Notes: a model not told the origin generated them from the sequence alone. A stretch of 64,000 nucleotides of DNA from JANJTB01 sp032027125 (GCA_032027125.1 JAVSMQ010000001.1:3458198-3522197); one strand, 5' to 3'. Shown: positions 42,301 to 51,689, counted from the first letter of the stretch. Numbers and translations: made by a program.

Positions 42301-45300
42301 TGGGAGTATTAAATGTACGCAATTCAGCCTCGCCGCTGCCATATAAATTGATTTTGTGAAGAACATTGCCAGATGTCCATACAAATTCACTGACGGTGCT
42401 GTTTGGCTCTCTAATTGATACAATATCTCCATCAGAAGAATAATTTACTACAACAGAATCATTTCTTGCCCATTTGAATTTCATGGCTTGATTCCTATAA
42501 TTATATTCATAATCAAATTCCTGCCCGTCACGAGCAGTAAATTTTTTGATATTACTTTTGTTGTCAAATCCAAAAAATTCCCTTTTGTCATCAGGATATC
42601 TGATACTGTTAGGGCGTCCCAGATAGTCGTATGTAAATTGAAAGTTTGCTGAACCGGGTCCTGATATTTGAATTAATTCACCAAGTGAGTTATAACCTAA
42701 ACTGATATTTGTATCAAGTGAAATAACACCGGCTAATTTATTGGAATTATTATAGTTGAATGTCCATATTCTGTTACCGTCCAAATCCATTCCTGTAATA
42801 TTTCCGTTACCATTACGCTGAAATACAATCGAACTGCCATTATTTGAATTAATTTGCTTAATGAATCCATTGGGCTGATATAAATATGCAAAAATATCTC
42901 CGGATTCGTTTTTCTTAGTGCTTATTCGGTTTTTACTATCATAACTCAAGTTAACTGTATCTTTTCCTTTTGATGAAATCTGAGTAATGTTATCATATTC
43001 ATATTTGAAAAATAAAAGTTCACTGTCATAACTGCTAAACGAAGTTAATTGATTGAATGAGTTATAAGTATAGGCTAATTTAAAAGGATGTGATTGAACA
43101 CCTGAGAATCTTCCGTCAGTTTTAAAATCAAAAATATATTTTAGACCCGAAAAATCAGTTAATTCTTTGATATAACTTAGTTCATTATATGAAAATGTTT
43201 TGTTTTTATTTTCAGGATTTGTAATATTAAGGACTCTGCCGAAATAATCATAAGTAAAAATATAGGATTCATTTATTGCATTTTTCAGAAGTTTTAGTGA
43301 ATTATCACCATTGTATTCTGCAGTTAATTGTTTTGCATTATCATCTGTTATTCTGGTCAGGTTGCCGTTTTTATCATAATAAAATCTTATGTTTACATTT
43401 CCCGGATTACTTACAGTATTGATTAGAAAATCCAGGATAAATCTTGAGCCGTTATAAGAAATCAATGAATTATCAGGATTTGTGACAGTTATTAATTCAG
43501 AGCCAAATTTGAATTTGTATTCAGATGAATTTTTATTTGTGAAACTTGTCAAATTATTGAAGATGTCCCAATTATATTTTCTTGAATATCCGTTTTCATC
43601 AATGATTTCACTAATTCTATCATGATTATCATAAATTATTTGTGTTGAATAGTTAGATTTATCTGATATATTTGATAATTTCAAACTTGGTGAATATATA
43701 AAAAAAACCTCGTAACCATTTGGAAACACACTGCTATCAATTTTATAACTTTCATTAAAATTATAAGAGTGTGTAAATAAGTTATTTTTGGTAATTTCCT
43801 TAAGGTTTCCGGCAATATCATAATCATAAAAGTAAGAATCTGAGTTTTGACAATTAACAGTCTTTATAAAACCAAAAAAGTCATAACTATAGGAAACTGT
43901 ATATAAATCATTGTAACTTATAGAAACTAAGTCATTTTTATCGTATGTATAAAATATACTGATATCACCAATTGATTTTTTTGTTATCCTTCCGGCATTA
44001 TCGTAAACCAAGGATGTAATTTTCCCTGTTTCATTTGTGTAAGAGTTAACCAGTCTATTAGGATTATAAGAATATTTCCGTGTGAATCCGTTTGGACTTA
44101 TATATTCGGTAACATCAGAAAATTCATTGTATTTGAATGAGTGTTTTAAACCATTGGAAAATAAAGATATAAGATTATTGCGATTATCATATTCATAATT
44201 AACTATCTTATCATCAAAATAAACGATGCTGCTTATTTTGCTATTAAATCCAAACTTTATAGCATTATATTTGTTATTAATTCCGAAAACAATCTCTGAA
44301 TATTCGTCATAATTGAAGTCAGTTATAGTTCCAATTTCATCTTTTATTGAAGTGGTTCTCCCTGTTTTATCATATTTATATTCAGTTATGCCTTCGTTTC
44401 TATCTACAACTATTGCCTGGGGAAAAATATCAAGATAGAAAACACCATAGTTACTGCCATTGGGATAATTGATGGAGACTAATCTTTCAGCCTGGTCGTA
44501 ATCAAAATGTGTAGTATTATTAAATATATCTGTCAGAGAAGTTAATTCATCATCGAAATTATAATCAATTTTTAAATGATTTGTTCCATTGATTTTTAAA
44601 AAACGAATCCTGCTTTGATTATCTCTGGGAAGTCCTATTTCTAAATCATTTCCAAAATTAATGTCAGCTATTGTTCCGTTATTATATCTAAAAATCTCTG
44701 TAGTTTCTCCGATTGAGTTTTCAATATGTCTGATGTTCCAGCCTATATCAAACTTATACCGGATTTCATCACCGCTTGGTGTCAGATGGTTGAGAGTTTT
44801 ATTTTGATTATCCCAGGTGAATGTAGAAGTAGAATTATTGGGATAAGTAATAGCTTTAATTCTACCCCAATCATCATAAGAATAATTCCATACAGAATTA
44901 GCATCATCCCTTCTGCTTGATTGTAAGTTTCTGTTATTCCATGATTTTCTGAAACTTACATCTTTTTCATAACTATATTCAACAGAACGCTCCAGACTGT
45001 CATAATAATAATACTTTTCGGTTTTATCGGGAAAGACCAGAGTAGTCTTTTTTGCTGTTGTATCATATAAGAATGAGTAATTTAAATTCTGATAATTATT
45101 TATTAATGTTGAAACCTTATAGTTTTCGTCATAGTCAATAAATATTTCTTTTGTATTGCTGATTATATTTGTCAGGTTGCCGCATTCATCATATTTATAG
45201 AGATAATATTTTCCGGATGGCAGCAATACACTCGATAAATTTGCCGAAGCATCATAAAAATAACTAATTTCAATACCTCCGGGAAGTATTATTCTGCTCA

Positions 45301-46000
45301 AAAAATTTCCGTCATACTCAAGAATTATTATTTTTCCGCTTGCGTAATGTATTGTTTTGAGCTTTTTATCATCAGTATATTCCAATCTGATTTCATTGTC
45401 GTAAGCATCCTTAATATTGGTTGCATAATGATGTACACTACTGTCAAACGAAGCAGTAAATCTTCTCTTTTCATTAGTTAATACATTATCTGTAAATTTG
45501 AATTTCACGTTATCTGTACCATCAATAAAAAGAGAGTCATAAGAAAAGAAGTAAGGTGAATAATTTTTTGAAATTGAATCAAATTGAAATAATGCCGTTC
45601 GGTCGTCAGGATAGACCAGTATCTTATGACCATTGTAATTATTATCGGCATACCGGATATTGTAATTTAACTGCCAGTAGTTACCGTATCTGCCCTTAAA
45701 GGAACTTCCGGAATTGTAAGTGAAAACTATGCGGATTGGTAAACTATTTTCGTCCGAAATATAATCTGTTCTTTGGTGGAATAAATTGCCGTTAACTGTA
45801 TTTACAAGCAGCTTGAAATTATCATCAGGCTCTATTAAATTTATATAATCCTGAGTATTGTAAAATCCGCGGTTATTAAAATCAATAAAATTATCTGATA
45901 TTACACTATCACCATGATTAACAGCAAAAGGTGCAGGTTCAGACTTGACTATGACCGCGAATAAAAAGAAAATCAATATAGTATATACAGCAAATCGCAA
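39359..46000 (-). CDS. Giant secreted RHS/YD-repeat protein, 2213 aa
   Basis: The N terminus MRFAVYTILIFFLFAVIVKS is a Sec signal peptide. From about residue 80 onwards the chain is built of YD/RHS repeats (e.g. YKYDECGNLTNI, FNYDEYSEIVFG, YDYLGRPNSIRYPDD, YDDRGNLISKFDG), expected to wind into a hollow beta-shell. Around residue 1850 comes the RHS core end, LYYDGSRFYDPMIKQFLQEK then NPLNAYNLD, which in toxins is the cleavage boundary. The last about 330 residues after it are of unknown type and show no nuclease or other toxin motif I can recognise. There is no T9SS tail and no small immunity-like gene downstream; a TPR lipoprotein gene follows. Confidence 0.88.
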   Translation of the reverse strand: MRFAVYTILIFFLFAVIVKSEPAPFAVNHGDSVISDNFIDFNNRGFYNTQDYINLIEPDDNFKLLVNTVNGNLFHQRTDYISDENSLPIRIVFTYNSGSSFKGRYGNYWQLNYNIRYADNNYNGHKILVYPDDRTALFQFDSISKNYSPYFFSYDSLFIDGTDNVKFKFTDNVLTNEKRRFTASFDSSVHHYATNIKDAYDNEIRLEYTDDKKLKTIHYASGKIIILEYDGNFLSRIILPGGIEISYFYDASANLSSVLLPSGKYYLYKYDECGNLTNIISNTKEIFIDYDENYKVSTLINNYQNLNYSFLYDTTAKKTTLVFPDKTEKYYYYDSLERSVEYSYEKDVSFRKSWNNRNLQSSRRDDANSVWNYSYDDWGRIKAITYPNNSTSTFTWDNQNKTLNHLTPSGDEIRYKFDIGWNIRHIENSIGETTEIFRYNNGTIADINFGNDLEIGLPRDNQSRIRFLKINGTNHLKIDYNFDDELTSLTDIFNNTTHFDYDQAERLVSINYPNGSNYGVFYLDIFPQAIVVDRNEGITEYKYDKTGRTTSIKDEIGTITDFNYDEYSEIVFGINNKYNAIKFGFNSKISSIVYFDDKIVNYEYDNRNNLISLFSNGLKHSFKYNEFSDVTEYISPNGFTRKYSYNPNRLVNSYTNETGKITSLVYDNAGRITKKSIGDISIFYTYDKNDLVSISYNDLYTVSYSYDFFGFIKTVNCQNSDSYFYDYDIAGNLKEITKNNLFTHSYNFNESYKIDSSVFPNGYEVFFIYSPSLKLSNISDKSNYSTQIIYDNHDRISEIIDENGYSRKYNWDIFNNLTSFTNKNSSEYKFKFGSELITVTNPDNSLISYNGSRFILDFLINTVSNPGNVNIRFYYDKNGNLTRITDDNAKQLTAEYNGDNSLKLLKNAINESYIFTYDYFGRVLNITNPENKNKTFSYNELSYIKELTDFSGLKYIFDFKTDGRFSGVQSHPFKLAYTYNSFNQLTSFSSYDSELLFFKYEYDNITQISSKGKDTVNLSYDSKNRISTKKNESGDIFAYLYQPNGFIKQINSNNGSSIVFQRNGNGNITGMDLDGNRIWTFNYNNSNKLAGVISLDTNISLGYNSLGELIQISGPGSANFQFTYDYLGRPNSIRYPDDKREFFGFDNKSNIKKFTARDGQEFDYEYNYRNQAMKFKWARNDSVVVNYSSDGDIVSIREPNSTVSEFVWTSGNVLHKINLYGSGEAELRTFNTPNHHIKLLIGNGDTLTYLFDDNLRFGGILRNESGKIHYDDAGRQLNKFDIFKPFNNFYNECYVYKNEKLSTIIIGNDSIKFQYPNRSLLPDEMNSRFSNYKLFFNDKYKPLEIRVNDLILNKLTYNSEGLISGLQNADNSYTFSYNNTGHIIRITDFMDYTTYLSYNNSNYIEHITDSSNNWFTFNYDNKGNVRSIDKNDNNKIEYLYDTYSNLIIIKNETADETGLRYNVQNLPVSITYPDLSISEFRYDKWLNTINIKSNNIFNIENNLIWDFFSINKNSKKSFNKLFNIDISNNFDKLLQINNSAIRDLVLDNQNTVKEIKIANGKSVKINKQNNQNIIQLPNGLTYTYEKTGSDRESIKIRNSAGQIIKEYIIFYNLSGKITEIEEGFQNVQKIEYDKTGRIINYKISRDTTVFLEYTPDSRIKYISTENQEIVREFNAINRLLHAGDFELGYDDRGNLISKFDGINRYSYKYNFDNKLIQFISPESDTVNILYSPGNHLTGLLGRDSSYFTTFTENHHEDYPFVRSKHDNKGNLLTVSDYLDFNEFTVSYYYDKNSNKAVFPILLNNNTILGYSDSAGSFYSLAANISPLGELSDLDTSQLGFLSFNNMIYMPQLRLYYDGSRFYDPMIKQFLQEKNLDGENPLNAYNLDFKDRQQPIDREYLAIPEEAVFTLINPFDNRFINIKEEANPYKIFNDELNLHFNDFKNFGLKTFSNYEIPSLDESVVSTVTPMMILENLNCKTGITLSSKLPQDLLDTLFQNYNIPILPEPIKKTPTSFGVQKIYDYVKLTDIPEGTVVTKVLKKILSIPNPLSEIEFNNVYDESPPSADLKTLEQILAVNNTFNKILKANLHDFKVNLNSPFDIIKDYLPKVSNAIDFPFIDILKPARNVSQTEAGFSPFNHLQNQEMKIVQNAVNENLYNFFTDALSINSKDIFPGRTLYRKKYIPLPYSNHFDSNLPNVYVRKKRINFEVKKNN

Positions 46001-46245
46001 TATCGCTCACAAAATTGCAATTATACAAAATTATATAAGAACAAATTTAATTAAAACTTAGCAAAAAATAAACTAAAAGTAGTAAATAATTATTATTAAT
46101 TGATACTTTGATAAATTATTTTTGCTTTAATTGATAATTAAGACCTGAAATGAATATAAATATTTGAAAAATTGCTGCAGGATAGAAAATCAATTGAGTG
46201 AATTGGATATGGAATAAATACCTGTATGAGTGCAGGAAAAATACA

Positions 46246-46281
46246 AAAAGAGTTATCCGGCTGATGCAGAATAACTCTTTT
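46246..46281 (-). terminator. Terminator after rpmB
   Basis: AAAAGAGTTAT pairs with ATAACTCTTTT around a 14-nt loop; on the minus strand it ends in a T-run, 20 nt after the rpmB stop codon. Confidence 0.8.
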
Positions 46282-46300
46282 AAAGATTTTTTATGAAATT

Positions 46301-46522
46301 TTAAGCAGAAAGCTCTTTCATCATTGCCTTATAACCTTTCTTGTCCAAAGTTCTGATAGCTTTGGCAGTGGCTTTAACAGTAATCCAGCGGCCCTCTTCA
46401 GCTACCCAGATTTTCTTCTTCTGAAGATTTGGCAGGAATCTTCTTCTTGTCTTATTATGTGCGTGAGAAACGTTGTTGCCGGTCATTACACCGGTTCCGG
46501 TTAGTTCACATCTTCTTGCCAT
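46301..46522 (-). CDS. rpmB: 50S ribosomal protein L28
   Basis: A 73-aa protein, MARRCELTGTGVMTGNNVSH followed by NKTRRRFLPNLQ and KKIWVAEEGRWITVKATAKA, matching L28 over its entire length. It is a large-subunit protein needed for ribosome assembly. It is a single-gene transcript with a promoter at 46560-46590 and its own terminator. Confidence 0.97.
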   Translation of the reverse strand: MARRCELTGTGVMTGNNVSHAHNKTRRRFLPNLQKKKIWVAEEGRWITVKATAKAIRTLDKKGYKAMMKELSA

Positions 46523-46559
46523 TTCTATACCTTTTTAAATATTGCATTTCAAATAAACT

Positions 46560-46590
46560 CAAATATACGGAAAATAGGTAAATTTACAAA
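46560..46590 (-). promoter_or_regulatory. Bacteroidota-type promoter of rpmB
   Basis: On the minus strand TTTG (46590-46587), a 19-nt spacer, and TATATTTG (46567-46560), an exact TTTG/TAnnTTTG pair. The rpmB start codon is 38 nt downstream. Confidence 0.8.
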
Positions 46591-46596
46591 AAATTA

Positions 46597-47793
46597 TTAT
46601 TGTTTTTCAAGTAATTGTTGATAAGTTTTGTAAATAATGCCGATACTCTTTTCCCATGTATAATTTTCCAATATATATTTGCGGGCTTTTTGACCTAATT
46701 TCCTGGCTATTTCAGGATTATCTACTAAATAAATAATCTCTTTTACAAAGTCATCGGCTGATTCTGCAATTATTAATCCGTTTTCTCTTGTTCCGTGGAT
46801 ACCTTCAGCCGAAACAGATGAAGCAACTACGGGTATTTCCATTGCCATAGCTTCGAGAATTTTTAATCTTATACCGCCTCCGACAAATAACGGTGCAGCA
46901 TATATACCGGCGGCATTGAGATATGGCTTTACACTCGGGACAAAACCCAATACATCAACTCCAATATTCTTATAATCAAAATAATCACGGGGTGGATATT
47001 TCCCTAATAACTGAAGTGTAATTTTTGGATTGATTTTATGCAATTTAGTCATAACTTCTTTAATAAACCATCTAACAGCATCAATATTATGTACCCAGTC
47101 ATAAGTAGTTGCATGTATAATTGTTTCAGAATTTCTTTCTAAACCTTCAGGCTGCCATTGCTGTAAATTAATTCCGGGTCCGGCTGTAACAATATTAGCG
47201 TTTGGTGCTATATGCTCTGTTATTTTTGCATCGGTATCTGTAATTGGGAAGCAGACTGAAAATTGTTCAAGCAGCTTGCTTTCTGAATTTTTTAACTTTT
47301 TTGCCTGATTACTGATATACCACCTTTTTGGATGATAATTTGGTAAGACCTGTTCATATCTGCTCCATATAAGATGTTCCACATTATGTAATCTCAGTCC
47401 GCAGGGAATACCGGATAATTTGTGTAGTTCAAGTGCCAGAGGAGCCATAGCAGTGTGGTCGGCATGTATTATGTCAAATTTATCATCTAATACCATTCCT
47501 TTTAATAATAAAAACGCCTCATTGTTTTGATGTTTGGATAAATACAGAGGTTCTTTTTGAAATATTGACTTGAAAATACGAAATGGAGTATTTTGGGTAC
47601 TATGTTCATGAACAATTACTTTGCCGTATTGTTCTGCATATCTAATTAAATCATCGGTCGGTTTTGCTTTGGAATAACAAAAAAAAGTAACATCGGCTTG
47701 CCTTGACAATTGCCTGAATGTACTTGCCAAACCTATTTTACCGCCCTCATCTTCCGGAAATGGAAATTGAGGAGCTAATTGCAGAATTTTCAT
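46597..47793 (-). CDS. Glycosyltransferase, GT4 family
   Basis: A 398-aa GT-B fold enzyme: N-terminal MKILQLAPQFPFPEDEGGKI (acceptor side, Gly-rich turn) and C-terminal GIYAAPLFVGGGIRLKILEA with MEIPVVASSVSAEGI, the donor-sugar binding region of GT4 enzymes with the EX7E-type acidic residues. Transfers a nucleotide-activated sugar, probably to a surface polysaccharide or glycan; donor and acceptor cannot be read. Its start overlaps the stop of the GT2 gene by 4 bp (ATGA), so the two are translationally coupled. Confidence 0.88.
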   Translation of the reverse strand: MKILQLAPQFPFPEDEGGKIGLASTFRQLSRQADVTFFCYSKAKPTDDLIRYAEQYGKVIVHEHSTQNTPFRIFKSIFQKEPLYLSKHQNNEAFLLLKGMVLDDKFDIIHADHTAMAPLALELHKLSGIPCGLRLHNVEHLIWSRYEQVLPNYHPKRWYISNQAKKLKNSESKLLEQFSVCFPITDTDAKITEHIAPNANIVTAGPGINLQQWQPEGLERNSETIIHATTYDWVHNIDAVRWFIKEVMTKLHKINPKITLQLLGKYPPRDYFDYKNIGVDVLGFVPSVKPYLNAAGIYAAPLFVGGGIRLKILEAMAMEIPVVASSVSAEGIHGTRENGLIIAESADDFVKEIIYLVDNPEIARKLGQKARKYILENYTWEKSIGIIYKTYQQLLEKQ

Positions 47794-48725
47794 TTGTTTT
47801 TGAATATTTTTCTCAATAAAACTGATTTGAAAAAAAGATACTGGTTTCTGGAAGCGCTTATTCCAAGAGTAACATCATACATTTTTGATTCAGGTACAAC
47901 ATTTCGTTCTTTTCTATAAGCCATAAAAGCTACGGAAATCATTCCGAATATTCCTTCAAAGTATGTTGCCAATCGAATACGTTTATATATTGCTTCGAAA
48001 GTAGCTGCAGCCAATGATACCAAATTACTCCTAAATGCTTTCCAGAATGGCATATATTTCCATTGATACCTAACCAGTTGTTTATTAATTTTAACAAAGC
48101 GGTCATCAGGTAATCTGTTTCTTCTTGATGAAAAATGCAGAGTTTTTATATCAGGAAAATATCTGATATTGAATCCGGCAAGTATAGCACGGGTACAGAA
48201 ATCAAGTTCTTCAAATCCAAATTCCCAGAAACCGCCGATTTTGTCAAATACTTTTTTCCTGATACCTGCACCTGTACCGGGGAAAATATTGGACTGGTAG
48301 CCCTGGGGGGGGATATTTACCTTGTCAACTTTCAATGGATACCATTCCCATATTTGATAATTGTCATTAACTTCGATGTCTTCAGAACAAATAATATCTA
48401 TATCAGGATAATTTTCAAAAATTTCGCACACTCTTTTAAATGCATCCTTATCCTGAGGATATGAATCATCATCGGTCCGCCAGATAATATCTCCCGAAGA
48501 ACGTGCAACGGCTATATTCAATGAGCGAATATCGAAATTATCCGGAAGCCATGTATAATCAATATCGGGAAACTCAACATGCATCATTTCACGGGTTCCG
48601 TCATCAGAACCGTTATCAACAACAATAATTTCCTTATCTTCGTGACTTTGAGATAAATAACTTTCAAGGGTTGCTATTAAATCAACTTTTCTGTTCATTG
48701 TAACTATAATTACGCTGATTTTCAT
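47790..48725 (-). CDS. Glycosyltransferase, GT2 family
   Basis: A 311-aa GT-A fold protein: ISVIIVTMNRKVDLIATLES, then IIVVDNGSDDGTREMM (nucleotide-sugar contact), DIIWRTDDDSYPQ with the DxD metal motif, and GFWEFGFEELDFCTRAILAG with the ED catalytic region. Works on the cytoplasmic side, probably building a surface glycan with the GT4 enzyme encoded by the next gene. The C-terminal part after 230 has some hydrophobic stretches. A 243-bp AT-rich spacer upstream holds no visible gene. Confidence 0.88.
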   Translation of the reverse strand: MKISVIIVTMNRKVDLIATLESYLSQSHEDKEIIVVDNGSDDGTREMMHVEFPDIDYTWLPDNFDIRSLNIAVARSSGDIIWRTDDDSYPQDKDAFKRVCEIFENYPDIDIICSEDIEVNDNYQIWEWYPLKVDKVNIPPQGYQSNIFPGTGAGIRKKVFDKIGGFWEFGFEELDFCTRAILAGFNIRYFPDIKTLHFSSRRNRLPDDRFVKINKQLVRYQWKYMPFWKAFRSNLVSLAAATFEAIYKRIRLATYFEGIFGMISVAFMAYRKERNVVPESKMYDVTLGISASRNQYLFFKSVLLRKIFKNK

Positions 48726-48968
48726 TTAAAATTAGAATAGTGTTAAAAAAAGAATCATTCAAAAGTAAGAAATTCTTAACAAATTCTTACTTTTGTACAT
48801 AATAAGTTTGTTTATTTTATAATTTTCAGTTAATTTTACATTTCTAAAATGCACATTATTAAAATAATTTGTATAGAATTGAAATAATTGATTTATTTGA
48901 ATATTTGAAAATGTAATTTTAAAATTTTTTATTATAGAATTTTTTTTCTTAAAATTAGGAGATTCTCG

Positions 48969-49484
48969 ATGCAATTAGGTTTGTTTTATGGTACTAATAC
49001 AGGCAATACAGAAACAGTAGCTCAGATGCTGGCTGATGAGTTAAAAGCAAATGGTTTTGAAGTTGATGTTCATGATATGGCAAGTGCTGCAGTTGATGAT
49101 ATGTCAAAATATGACAACATTATACTTGCTTGTCCTACCTGGAACGACGGTGAATTACAGGATGACTGGGATGCAGTATTTGCTGAATACGAAAGATTTG
49201 ACTTTACAGGCAAAACTCTTGCTTTCATCGGATTAGGAGATCAGGACGGCTATCCTGATAACTTCCTTGATGCACTTGGTACACTTGCAAAACCTGCTAT
49301 GAAAAATGGTGCAAAAATCGTTGGTTACTGGCCCACTGACGGTTATGACTTTTCTGAATCAACAGGTGTTGCTGCAAACGGCAAATTCTTTGGTCTCGGA
49401 ATTGACCAGGATAATCAGGAAGACCAGACTGAAGGTAGAATTAAAACATGGGTTGCCCAGCTTAAATCTGAATTCGGTGCATAA
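48969..49484 (+). CDS. fldA: Flavodoxin, long-chain type
   Basis: The 171-aa protein binds FMN through the phosphate loop GLFYGTNTGNTETVAQ at residues 4-19 and the aromatic loops CPTWNDGELQDDWD and LGDQDGYPDNFLDAL. The extra loop around 115-140 marks it as long-chain. It carries single electrons at low potential in place of ferredoxin and might serve reductases or nitrogen or sulfur enzymes. AGGAG precedes the ATG by about 8 nt. It ends with a strong hairpin. Confidence 0.95.
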   Translation: MQLGLFYGTNTGNTETVAQMLADELKANGFEVDVHDMASAAVDDMSKYDNIILACPTWNDGELQDDWDAVFAEYERFDFTGKTLAFIGLGDQDGYPDNFLDALGTLAKPAMKNGAKIVGYWPTDGYDFSESTGVAANGKFFGLGIDQDNQEDQTEGRIKTWVAQLKSEFGA

Positions 49485-49514
49485 TCAATTAGATTATATG
49501 TGAATGATTTTAAA

Positions 49515-49546
49515 AAACTCCGCAAAAAATAACATTTGCGGAGTTT
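49515..49546. terminator. Bidirectional terminator after flavodoxin
   Basis: AAACTCCGCAAA pairs with TTTGCGGAGTTT around 8 nt, with A- and T-runs on both sides; it separates convergent genes. Confidence 0.88.
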
Positions 49547-49606
49547 TTTTGTATTACTGTCATTATAAGGTTTGAAATATTTAAATATTTCAAACTTGAC
49601 TATACA

Positions 49607-50392
49607 TTACTTATTTGCTAAAAACTCATCATAGAGACTTCGCAGTAGCTTGACGTCTTCCCAAACGAACTTTTTCCATTGAGGGTTACGCAAAAGGGCA
49701 GCAGGGTGGTAGGTCACGAGCATTTTCCTGCCGTAATAATCCATCAGATTGCCGCGTATATCAGCCATTTTATGAGTTTTTTTAAGCAGAGTATCAATTG
49801 AAGTCAATCCAAGAGATAGTATAAATGCAGGATTAATCAGCTCAATTTGCTTTTTAAGATATGGTTCGCAGCAGTCCACTTCATTCTTTTCCGGTCTGCG
49901 GTTGTTTGGTGGTCTGCATTTTACAATATTAGCTATATATACTTCTTCACGGCTTAAATTGATTGACTCAAGAATTTTAGTCAGAAGCTGACCGGCTCTT
50001 CCTATAAAAGGCAGTCCTTGTTCATCCTCATCAGCACCCGGAGCTTCTCCTATAACTAAAATATCGGCGTTGGGATTTCCTGAACCGAAAACGAAACTTT
50101 TGCGCGAGATTCCAAGCTGACATTCCTTGCAGTTATGAATTTTACTGTAAAGTTCATCCAGTGTTTTTGATTTATCCCAATCAGGAGAAATGGTTGGTTC
50201 TTCCTGAGGAACAACTGGTGTTTCGATTTTTGTCTTTTCTAATTTCGGCAATTCTTTATTTTCCTTTTGTGATGGAATGATTGATAGCTGTTCAGGAATG
50301 TAATCGGGTAATTCAACTAAAAGATTCTTTCCGAAAGACTCTTTCTGGAACTCAAAATAGGAGATTACTTTATCAATTATGTTTTCGTTCAA
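49607..50392 (-). CDS. Uracil-DNA glycosylase, family 4 (iron-sulfur)
   Basis: Removes uracil from DNA. The catalytic core starts near residue 80: CKECQLGISR holds two of the four cluster cysteines, GEAPGADEDEQGLPFIGRAG is the family 4 catalytic loop, NIVKCRPPNNRRPEKNEVDC supplies the other cysteines, and TYHPAALLRNP is the DNA-insertion motif. About 80 residues of Glu/Pro-rich N-terminal extension precede the core, common in this family. The start codon is TTG at 50392. Standing alone, leftward, between two terminators. Confidence 0.9.
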   Translation of the reverse strand: MNENIIDKVISYFEFQKESFGKNLLVELPDYIPEQLSIIPSQKENKELPKLEKTKIETPVVPQEEPTISPDWDKSKTLDELYSKIHNCKECQLGISRKSFVFGSGNPNADILVIGEAPGADEDEQGLPFIGRAGQLLTKILESINLSREEVYIANIVKCRPPNNRRPEKNEVDCCEPYLKKQIELINPAFILSLGLTSIDTLLKKTHKMADIRGNLMDYYGRKMLVTYHPAALLRNPQWKKFVWEDVKLLRSLYDEFLANK

Positions 50393-50463
50393 CTGACTTT
50401 TCTAAAAAATGTAAACAAATCTGATACAAATTTACAGTTATCTTTGATTAGATAAAAATTAGT

Positions 50464-50494
50464 TTTTTCAATTCAGAAAAAAATGTTACTTTTG
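50464..50494 (+). promoter_or_regulatory. Promoter of tRNA-Leu(UAA)
   Basis: TACTTTTG at 50487-50494 is an exact TAnnTTTG match; 19 nt upstream TTTT (50464-50467) stands in for TTTG. The tRNA starts 15 nt downstream. Confidence 0.6.
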
Positions 50495-50509
50495 AATTCT
50501 GATTAAGTT

Positions 50510-50594
50510 GCTCAGATGGCGGAATCGGTAGACGCACAGGACTTAAAATCCTGTGGGCGTTATGCCCGTGAGGGTTCAAGTCCCTCTCTGAGTA
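50510..50594 (+). tRNA. tRNA-Leu (UAA)
   Basis: Acceptor arms GCTCAGA and TCTGAGT (one G-U at the end), anticodon stem CAGGA/TCCTG with loop CTTAAAA, giving anticodon UAA; long class II variable arm; T-arm GAGGG-TTCAAGT-CCCTC; discriminator A. CCA is not encoded. Confidence 0.95.
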
Positions 50595-50603
50595 CGATTA
50601 ATC

Positions 50604-50637
50604 AAACAAGGCTGAGACCACAATCTCAGCCTTGTTT
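50604..50637 (+). terminator. Terminator of tRNA-Leu(UAA)
   Basis: A perfect 14-bp stem, AAACAAGGCTGAGA with its complement at 50624-50637, loop CCACAA. The following 300 bp up to etfB hold no gene; a TAnnTTTG match at 50909-50916 may be the etfB promoter. Confidence 0.88.
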
Positions 50638-50945
50638 CGTTAGCAGCAGAGCGGATTTTCGGAAATTATATTTTTTATAAAACAGTACTCTTATGCAATT
50701 TATTTTGCTGAAAATTGTAAACAAATCTATTTTATTTTCTTTCAAAACTTTTTAAGATTTATATTATGATGCTTTATAATAAAAATTTCAGAATTTACTA
50801 ACTTATGATTCTTGATGGATAAAACTTAAGAAAAAAGAAAAATGATATAAAAGACAATAAAATATCTTATCAGTAATTCGTTTTTATTTAATTATATTTG
50901 AAAAATAATATTTTTGTATATTGGTTTTACAATCGGAGTAATTTA

Positions 50946-51689
50946 ATGAATATTCTTGTTTGCATATCAAGAGTGCCTGATACCGCTACTAAGATTTTTG
51001 TCGGTGCGGACGGAAAAAGTATTGACCCGAAAGGTGTGAAGTATATTTTAAACCCATACGATGAATATGCTTTAGAAGAAGGTTTACGTTTAAGAGAAAA
51101 AAATGGCGGTACTGTCACGGCAATTTCTGTCGGTACTAACGAATCTACTGAAGTTTTGAGAACAGCATTGGCAATCGGAGCAGATGACGCAGTCCTGATT
51201 ATAGGTTCTGACCTTGATTCATATCAAACTGCATACAATCTTGCAGATTATGCCAAATCAGGTAATTATGATATTATTCTTGCCGGTCGTCAGAGCGTAG
51301 ATTATGATTCGTTTCAGGTTCCCTCTATAGTTGCAGGAATACTTGATATCCCGTCAGTATCGGTTGTGTCGAAACTCGAAATCAACGGTACTCAGGTAAT
51401 TGCAGAACGCGATATCGAAGGCGGAAGGGAAGTTCTCGAAACCACACTGCCATGCCTGATTAGCTGCCAGAAAGGTTTAAATGAACCCCGCTATCCAAAA
51501 TTACCGGACATTATGAAAGCTAAGAAAAAAACGATTTTGGAAATTGAAGCTAAGAATGTTGATGCAACTGTATCTGTTTTGAAAATGGACCTCCCTAACA
51601 AACAGAGAGTCGGCAAAATACTCGGCGACAGCGACCAGGATATTAATGAAATCGTTCGCAGTCTGCACGAAGATACTAAGGTTATATAA
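50946..51689 (+). CDS. etfB: Electron transfer flavoprotein beta subunit
   Basis: 247 aa from the ATG at 50946, which has GGAG 9 nt upstream. The product starts MNILVCISRVPDTATKI, continues YILNPYDEYALEEGLRLRE and LAGRQSVDYDSFQVPSIVAG (the ETF-beta signature and AMP site), and ends with a long arm that embraces the alpha subunit. Together with EtfA it accepts electrons from acyl-CoA dehydrogenases and delivers them to a quinone oxidoreductase. It is followed by etfA after 28 bp. Confidence 0.95.
   Translation: MNILVCISRVPDTATKIFVGADGKSIDPKGVKYILNPYDEYALEEGLRLREKNGGTVTAISVGTNESTEVLRTALAIGADDAVLIIGSDLDSYQTAYNLADYAKSGNYDIILAGRQSVDYDSFQVPSIVAGILDIPSVSVVSKLEINGTQVIAERDIEGGREVLETTLPCLISCQKGLNEPRYPKLPDIMKAKKKTILEIEAKNVDATVSVLKMDLPNKQRVGKILGDSDQDINEIVRSLHEDTKVI

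Noticed and set aside
39359..46000. RHS toxin with immunity gene
   Set aside because: No recognisable toxin motif after the core end and no small immunity-like gene directly downstream.
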